Source of the DNA: an uncultured Anaerolineales bacterium
GTDB lineage: Bacteria; Chloroflexota; Anaerolineae; Anaerolineales; UBA11657
Reading direction: 5' to 3'
DNA length: 11,412 bases
NCBI GenBank assembly: GCA_913031335.1
Contig: CAJWGI010000017.1
Location: forward strand, 1 to 11,412
The notes under the pieces were generated by a model, which was not told the DNA's origin, did no database searches, and saw only the letters and a program-made list of their open reading frames with translations. Position numbers and translations under genes: made by a program. Within the stretch, counting starts at the first letter, position 1, and every line of letters begins with the position of its first letter. Positions 7,186 through 11,412 of this stretch are shown in pieces.

Positions 7186-9904
7186 CGGGCGTCTCAATAA
7201 GCGTCACCCAGCCGCCGTCGGCCATTGCGCCGTCCGGCAGCACCACGCCAAGGCGCTCCCCGGTTGCGGGATCGTAAAACCCGGTGGTGACGCCAAAGTT
7301 TTCGCTCCCCAAATCCCCAACATCGAACAGCACCTGTTCGCTGACTACTTCTCCCGGAGCCCACCAGGAAGTCGGGTATTGCCAGGCCACAGGCATCGAA
7401 TCGACCTGCGCCACCACTGTCTCGCCCTGCCACAGATGCACAAAGTATTTGTAGTCTCGCGGGAGGTATCCGAGCGCGCGCCAGAAAAGGGTCAGCTCCA
7501 AGTTAGCTTCCTTCTGCGCCAACTCGTACCCCAGTATTTCAATCTCTCCGCCGAAGGTCGCCCGAACAGCATGCTCAAGCGGCGGCACCGAAAACGTGCG
7601 CTCGCGGGAGGAGACATTCACAACCGTCACAAATGGTTCATAGAATGAATCACCCTTCTTGTTGACAAGCTGCACCTCAAAGCGGTGTTCGCCCGGCGCG
7701 ATGTCGCTCGGCACGCGTAGATCGTATTTCTCGGCGGCGAAGACGCCCTGCGGCCAACCGGACTGAGGGACATTCGGTACGACATCAGTCACGGTAGAAT
7801 AGACCTGCAAATCATTGTCGTCAAACACTCGCCAGCGCAGCTGTAGTTTTTCCACCAGCGCCTGAGTTGCGTGCCAGTTCGCGCGTACGCTGATAGGAGG
7901 CCCCGGCTGCATTGGGCTGCTCACCTCGATGCCGGAGAGTTCCAGACCGTTGCGCCAGACGGCCATCGGGAGACCACCTGCGCGAATCTGGATTGTGCCC
8001 GTGCTGCCGGTTCCGTTGCCCGCAGCGTCCAGCAACTCGACCTGACTCTCGCCGGCGTACATCCCGAAGCGGAGATGGAGCGCACCGGTTTCCGGCAAAT
8101 TATCCGCCAAATCCAGATCAAACTGGCTCGCGTAAAACCCACCGGCGCGCCACTGCGCGGCCGCAAATCCACGCCGGTCGGCCTGCGCGTATTTGTGGCC
8201 GTCGGCAGCGGTGAGATGCGTGAATACTTTGAAGTCCGGCGGGGCCTCCCCCACAGCCTGCCAGATCATGATGATGCTCCAGCGCTCCCCGGCCCTCGGC
8301 AGACTATCTGCAGCCGAACGGAAAAAGCCGTGAACGACGACGCCATTGGAGAATCGAAACGGATGCAGCGCACGCATGTCAGCGCTGAAATGCTTAGCTG
8401 GCGACAGCTGCGCCATCCGCGCCATGCCGGGCATGCTCTCGCCACCAGCGAACCAGAAGTCGCGGTCCTCGTTGCGCGCGTCACCCACCAGAACCGCGCC
8501 CTCATCCGGTAGCGGCAGTGCGCGGTCGGGCTGGACAAGGGCGGCATCCAGGCCATGTTTCAGGAAAGCATATTCCCGCAGGAACGCCCAGGTCAGTCCG
8601 CCGTGCCCGGGTGAGAGCAGTACCATCAATTCGCGCTCCGCCTGCCTCGCGCGGTTTACGGCAACATCCATGGCGCTCACCAGTTCATGCGGAGAAACAG
8701 GGGGCGGCGCGCGTTCGGTGAAGATGTAATCGGCGACCTGGTTTGCGACCAGCGCGAACGCCAACAGAAAAGCGGGCCACTTGAGGCTGTGCCGGAGCAC
8801 CGCACCACGAGAATCCCGCCGCTGCCTCTCCTGTCCGAATGCCGCCGGGCGCGCCACGACCACTCCCAAAACCGCGCCCTGGATGAGAAAGGCATTCGGC
8901 ATGCTGGGCCACCAGTAATCCACAACCCAGTGGGCCTGGATGAGCCACGTCACCGCGGGAACGATCATCAGGCCCAGCACGATTATTAAACCGGGGAGCG
9001 CCTTTCGACTGCGTGCTGCCCTCACCAGCAGCCAGCCCGCGCCTATCAGAGTGATGCCCGCCTGCACCGGCCGCAGCCGGTTCTCGGGCACTCGTTCCAG
9101 GTCGTACGCCAACCGCAGGATATGTCCAAGACCGCCGAAGCCGATGCTATCTTGCACTTCGCCCGTAGAAGGCATATTCTGAACTCTCTGCAGCACATCC
9201 ACATGCTGCGAAAACTGATACACGCCGATGCCCCAGGGTAGCAGCGTTGCTGCCGCGATACCTGCGCTTACCATGGTCTGGAACAGCAGGGCGCGGCGCT
9301 GCCGCGGCCAGTTTATCCAACTGTGAATCAGCAGGGCCGCAGAAATTGGCGCCAGTGCGAAAGAATACGGGTGGCACTGTCCCGCCAGACTGAGCAGCGG
9401 TAAATGCGCCATCCGCGCCCAGCCCCTGTTTTCATAGTAACCGAGCAGCCCGGTTATGACGTAGAGCATCACCAGCGGCGCGCCCAACCGCACGTTGTCA
9501 ATCGCTCGACTCGCAAACACCATGTGGGGATGCACAGCGTACAAGATCGAGCCGACAATTGCGGCCCAGCGCCCGAAATATCGATGGGCAATTAGATACA
9601 GCACGCCCACCGCAACCGTATTCATCAACCCGGTGAAAACCTGTGCGCCTCTCGGGTCGGGACTGAAGAGATAGGGAATCGCGTAAAGATAGACCGAGAG
9701 CGGCGAATGCACCAACCCCAAGGATGACGGCGGGCCCAGCAGGTGCGTCTCGCCGTAGCGCGCAATTTGGATTGCTTTGATGCTAATGTAGGCATCATCA
9801 CCGCCAAAGAACTCGGCACCGGCATCGTGAGTGCGCAGGAAGGCAGCCAGCAGCAGAATAGGCAAAAGGAAGGCGTGTTGCCTCGCGAAGCTAATTATTC
9901 TCAC
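7178..9904 (-). CDS. GT39-like membrane glycosyltransferase with long extracytoplasmic beta-domain tail (908 aa)
   Basis: This is an integral membrane glycosyltransferase of the GT-C/GT39 type (ArnT and protein O-mannosyltransferase relatives), expected to take sugar from a polyprenyl-phosphate donor on the outer side of the membrane. Residues 1-395 hold about ten or eleven hydrophobic segments. The first extracytoplasmic loop carries GGDDAYISIKA (34-44), whose Asp36-Asp37 matches the family's acidic D-[DE] pair. Further on are AVHP and LAGQCHP (173-179), shared with the downstream paralogue. Residues about 400-908 are soluble and beta-rich: a segment with PDRALPLPDEGAVLVG (459-474), a beta-sandwich module (about 510-640) with DFKVFTHL and YAQAD, a middle module from PGPP (667-670), and a last module (about 770-905) with DYKYFVHLW, VAQVD, PTSWW and TGFYDP. 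The GTG at 9904 is the first possible start after an in-frame TAA, with AGGAG ten bases upstream. Substrate unknown. The tail is uncommonly long for ArnT but fits Chloroflexota-type homologues. Confidence 0.88.
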   Translation of the reverse strand: MRIISFARQHAFLLPILLLAAFLRTHDAGAEFFGGDDAYISIKAIQIARYGETHLLGPPSSLGLVHSPLSVYLYAIPYLFSPDPRGAQVFTGLMNTVAVGVLYLIAHRYFGRWAAIVGSILYAVHPHMVFASRAIDNVRLGAPLVMLYVITGLLGYYENRGWARMAHLPLLSLAGQCHPYSFALAPISAALLIHSWINWPRQRRALLFQTMVSAGIAAATLLPWGIGVYQFSQHVDVLQRVQNMPSTGEVQDSIGFGGLGHILRLAYDLERVPENRLRPVQAGITLIGAGWLLVRAARSRKALPGLIIVLGLMIVPAVTWLIQAHWVVDYWWPSMPNAFLIQGAVLGVVVARPAAFGQERQRRDSRGAVLRHSLKWPAFLLAFALVANQVADYIFTERAPPPVSPHELVSAMDVAVNRARQAERELMVLLSPGHGGLTWAFLREYAFLKHGLDAALVQPDRALPLPDEGAVLVGDARNEDRDFWFAGGESMPGMARMAQLSPAKHFSADMRALHPFRFSNGVVVHGFFRSAADSLPRAGERWSIIMIWQAVGEAPPDFKVFTHLTAADGHKYAQADRRGFAAAQWRAGGFYASQFDLDLADNLPETGALHLRFGMYAGESQVELLDAAGNGTGSTGTIQIRAGGLPMAVWRNGLELSGIEVSSPMQPGPPISVRANWHATQALVEKLQLRWRVFDDNDLQVYSTVTDVVPNVPQSGWPQGVFAAEKYDLRVPSDIAPGEHRFEVQLVNKKGDSFYEPFVTVVNVSSRERTFSVPPLEHAVRATFGGEIEILGYELAQKEANLELTLFWRALGYLPRDYKYFVHLWQGETVVAQVDSMPVAWQYPTSWWAPGEVVSEQVLFDVGDLGSENFGVTTGFYDPATGERLGVVLPDGAMADGGWVTLIETPDE

Positions 9905-9914
9905 GGCCGACGCG

Positions 9915-9919
9915 CTCCT
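9915..9919 (-). promoter_or_regulatory. Ribosome binding site for the first GT39-like gene
   Basis: AGGAG on the minus strand lies ten bases before the GTG at 9904. It supports that non-ATG start, the only one available after the in-frame TAA upstream. It sits in the largest gap of the window (9905-9957, 53 bases), in which I see no clear promoter or terminator hairpin. Confidence 0.6.
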
Positions 9920-9957
9920 GCGTCCGAGGTCGTGTTCTTAGGCAACATTTCTGGAAT

Positions 9958-11019
9958 CTACGCAGCCGCCCGCACTATCTCCACCAGCCGCAGCGCGAAT
10001 TGTTGCAGCCCGTATATGCGCTCCACACCGCTCCGCAAGTCATTTCCGAGCAGCGCCCGTTCTTCCGCGGGAATGCTAATCGCGATGCACAATTGCTCCG
10101 AGAGTGAGGCCGCGTCCTCGCCGCGCACTAGCTGCAAGCCGGAGGCAGCCATCGCCAGCGCCGCGAAGGCCTGGTTCCGCACCAGCGTCGGCACGCCGCA
10201 CGCCATCCCCTCCAGCACGGCTTTGTCCATGCCGCCCGTCGGGCAAAGGTTGACATGCACGCTCGCACGTTGGAATTCGCGCACAATCTGTGAATACGCA
10301 ATTGGGCCAACCAATTCCACAATTCCTTCCAGCCCGGCGCGCACGATGCGCGCCTGCAATTGAGTCGCGTAATCTGACGGAGCGTTGCCCTCGTCACCGC
10401 CAACGATACGCACCCGGAAGGCGCTGCGCCCAAGGCTCTCAGACAGTCGTGCCACGGCGTCAATCAATAACTCGTAATTCTTAATCGGCGCGCGCCGGCC
10501 CACCGCCAGCACCACCGGCGGCGAAACTCGCGCGGCCGGTTCCGGTTTGAAATGCTCGGTATCGATGCCGTGCCCAATCACGCGCAGCTTCGCCGAACTC
10601 AATCGGAAACTTTCCGGCGATGCAGTCACCACGCTATCAACCAGGGCAGTCGCCGCACGAAGCGGCGAGCCCACATGTCGATGCGTGTACCAGAAGACAA
10701 TCGGCCAGCCGCGCAGTTTCGCCAGAGGCGCAATTGCCAGAACATATTGCGGGCTAAACTGGCAGAAGGCCGCATCGACCCCGTCCCGCAGCCGCCAAAT
10801 CGTCTGAAAAAAACGCGGCCATCGCGTGACACGGCGCCCCCCCCGCTCCTTTCCCAGCGAGTGCACGCGCACGTTTTCGGGCAACTCGGCTGCGCCCGCC
10901 GCCAGACAGACCACCTCAATGCGTTCCAAATGAGAGGCCAGTGCACTGACCCAGCCGACAACATGACCGACAAGCGAGTCGTGAGCGTCCACTTTGTAGG
11001 TGATATAAAGTAATCTCAT
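9958..11019 (-). CDS. GT4-family glycosyltransferase (353 aa)
   Basis: This is a complete GT-B fold glycosyltransferase of normal length for GT4, predicted to be cytoplasmic or membrane-associated and to act in glycan assembly. The N-terminal acceptor-side Rossmann domain starts with MRLLYITYKVDAHDSLVGHV. The linker GHGIDTEHFKP (149-159) leads into the donor domain, with LAVGRRAPIKNYELLIDA (171-188), the strand RIVGG (204-208) and the nucleotide-sugar region CPTGGMDKAVLEGMACGVP (259-277). Glu270 is the second Glu of the usual E-x7-E motif; the first position is Gly262, a variation seen in the 'SPTG-DK-LEAMA' GT4 subgroup. The ATG at 11019 lies inside the stop of the upstream gene (ATGA) and is the natural start. 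The stop is TAG. The next gene begins 53 bases downstream. The sugar and acceptor are unknown; a mannosyl-, glucosyl- or other hexosyltransferase would all fit. Confidence 0.92.
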   Translation of the reverse strand: MRLLYITYKVDAHDSLVGHVVGWVSALASHLERIEVVCLAAGAAELPENVRVHSLGKERGGRRVTRWPRFFQTIWRLRDGVDAAFCQFSPQYVLAIAPLAKLRGWPIVFWYTHRHVGSPLRAATALVDSVVTASPESFRLSSAKLRVIGHGIDTEHFKPEPAARVSPPVVLAVGRRAPIKNYELLIDAVARLSESLGRSAFRVRIVGGDEGNAPSDYATQLQARIVRAGLEGIVELVGPIAYSQIVREFQRASVHVNLCPTGGMDKAVLEGMACGVPTLVRNQAFAALAMAASGLQLVRGEDAASLSEQLCIAISIPAEERALLGNDLRSGVERIYGLQQFALRLVEIVRAAA

Positions 11020-11412
11020 GTCGCCGCCAGGTGATGATACCCGTGGGCATACTCTCGGATTACGCGCGATTTTTCGAAGCGCTGCACCGAGCGCGGCGCC
11101 GCCAGCGCCATGCGGGCGCGCAATTCAGGGACAGCGACGATTTGCTCCAACCGCGCCGCGATATCATCCGCCGACCAATCGATAGAGAATCCGTTCACCT
11201 CATCCTGCACCAATTCCCCCGCCAGCCCCACCCGTGTACTGATTACCGGCACGCCACACGCCAGCGCTTCGGCCACCACCCGCGGGCCGCCTTCGCTGAA
11301 CGAAGTACAGATTAGACAGCGAGAGCGGCGGTACATGTCGGCCAGCTCGCCGGGCGCTGCCACCCAATCGTGGAACTCAACACTTGCAGCCGGCCGCAGT
11401 CCGGCAGCCCGC
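11016..11412 (-). CDS. GT4-family glycosyltransferase, C-terminal part (5' end outside window)
   Basis: This is the C-terminal half-domain of a GT-B fold glycosyltransferase, probably transferring a sugar from a nucleotide-sugar donor to a lipid-linked acceptor at the cytoplasmic face of the membrane. The frame is open to the window edge. It reads ...VEFHDWV, then a typical donor-binding region: CTSFSEGGPRVVAEALACG followed by PVISTRVG and ELVQDEVNGF. The E-x7-E motif (the Glu of SEGG and the Glu of AEAL) is intact, and the HDWV strand matches the family's 'GWV' strand just before it. About 132 codons are visible, ending in TGA at 11018-11016. The GTG at 11363 is an internal valine, not a start. 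The stop overlaps the start of the next gene by four bases (ATGA), so the two are probably translationally coupled. The specific sugar cannot be read from the sequence. Confidence 0.9.
   Translation of the reverse strand, partial: RAAGLRPAASVEFHDWVAAPGELADMYRRSRCLICTSFSEGGPRVVAEALACGVPVISTRVGLAGELVQDEVNGFSIDWSADDIAARLEQIVAVPELRARMALAAPRSVQRFEKSRVIREYAHGYHHLAAT

Larger units (their letters stand above)
4462..9904 (-). repeat. Diverged tandem gene duplication (two GT39-like genes)
   Basis: The genes at 9904-7178 and 7185-4462 are colinear from end to end, offset by about 2720 bases. Similarity is clear at protein level and survives in DNA patches. For example, 8493-8531 and 5771-5809 match at 33 of 39 positions by hand count (coding PDRALPLP.EGAVL), and 7431-7456 and 4712-4737 match at 22 of 26 (coding the DYKYFVHLW region). 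The motifs PGPP, DYKYFVHLW, VAQVD and PTSWW fall at the same residue numbers in both. This is an old duplication followed by divergence, not a recent copy. Confidence 0.85.

Noticed and set aside
7186..7197. TTG start at 7197 for the second GT39-like gene
   Set aside because: It is possible, but TTG is a rarer start and there is no ribosome site before it. The ATG at 7185, overlapping the upstream stop, is more convincing; the difference is only four residues.
7871..8512. Plus-strand open frame of 213 codons
   Set aside because: It is antisense to the beta-rich tail of the first GT39-like gene; low-complexity Arg/Pro-rich product and no ribosome site that I could see.
9905..9957. Promoter or terminator in the largest intergenic gap
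   Set aside because: I looked for -35/-10 boxes and a GC-rich hairpin with a T-run and found none that stand out; only a ribosome binding site is supportable.
11361..11363. GTG at 11363 as the start of the right-end GT4 gene
   Set aside because: The frame continues upstream to the window edge with conserved GT4 sequence (EFHDWV), so this codon is an internal valine and the gene is cut by the window.

Overview
The window is a single eight-gene block read entirely from the minus strand, so the genes run from right (11412) to left (1). It looks like part of a surface-glycan (exopolysaccharide or glycoprotein-glycan) assembly locus. The DNA is moderately GC-rich. The GT39-like membrane proteins, with their long C-terminal beta-rich modules (motifs such as DYKYFVHLW, VAQVD, PTSWW and TGFYDP) and, at the left end, a QYDEAVNGL...GREP N-terminus, resemble those I associate with filamentous Chloroflexota (Anaerolineae/Caldilineae type). 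That assignment comes from family recognition, not from any marker gene, so it is tentative.

Layout in reading order: (1) 11412-11016, C-terminal part of a family-4 glycosyltransferase (GT4), cut by the window edge; (2) 11019-9958, a second GT4 enzyme; (3) 9904-7178, a 908-aa GT39-like integral membrane glycosyltransferase with a roughly 500-residue extracytoplasmic tail; (4) 7185-4462, its diverged tandem paralogue of about 907 aa; (5) 4452-2554, a glutamine-dependent asparagine synthetase-type amidotransferase (asnB); (6) 2557-1850, an FkbM-family SAM-dependent methyltransferase; (7) 1807-602, a third GT4 enzyme; (8) 567-1, the N-terminal 189 residues of a third GT39-like membrane glycosyltransferase, cut by the window edge.

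The genes are packed as one operon. Genes 1/2 and 5/6 overlap by 4 bases, genes 3/4 overlap by 8, and the other gaps are 9 to 53 bases. No intergenic space exceeds 53 bases, and I see no convincing promoter, terminator, RNA gene, CRISPR array or insertion sequence. The likely division of labour is inferred: cytoplasmic GT4 enzymes build an oligosaccharide from nucleotide sugars; AsnB and FkbM decorate it (amide and O-methyl groups); and the GT39-type proteins move sugars from polyprenyl-phosphate carriers on the outer face of the membrane. The initiating phosphoglycosyltransferase, flippase, polymerase and polyprenyl-phosphate-sugar synthase are not in the window.

The most interesting features are the tandem pair of roughly 900-residue membrane proteins with internally repeated beta-sandwich modules, and a change in the acidic catalytic pair of one copy. 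A patch of lower GC over the FkbM gene and the 3' half of asnB is also worth a look.
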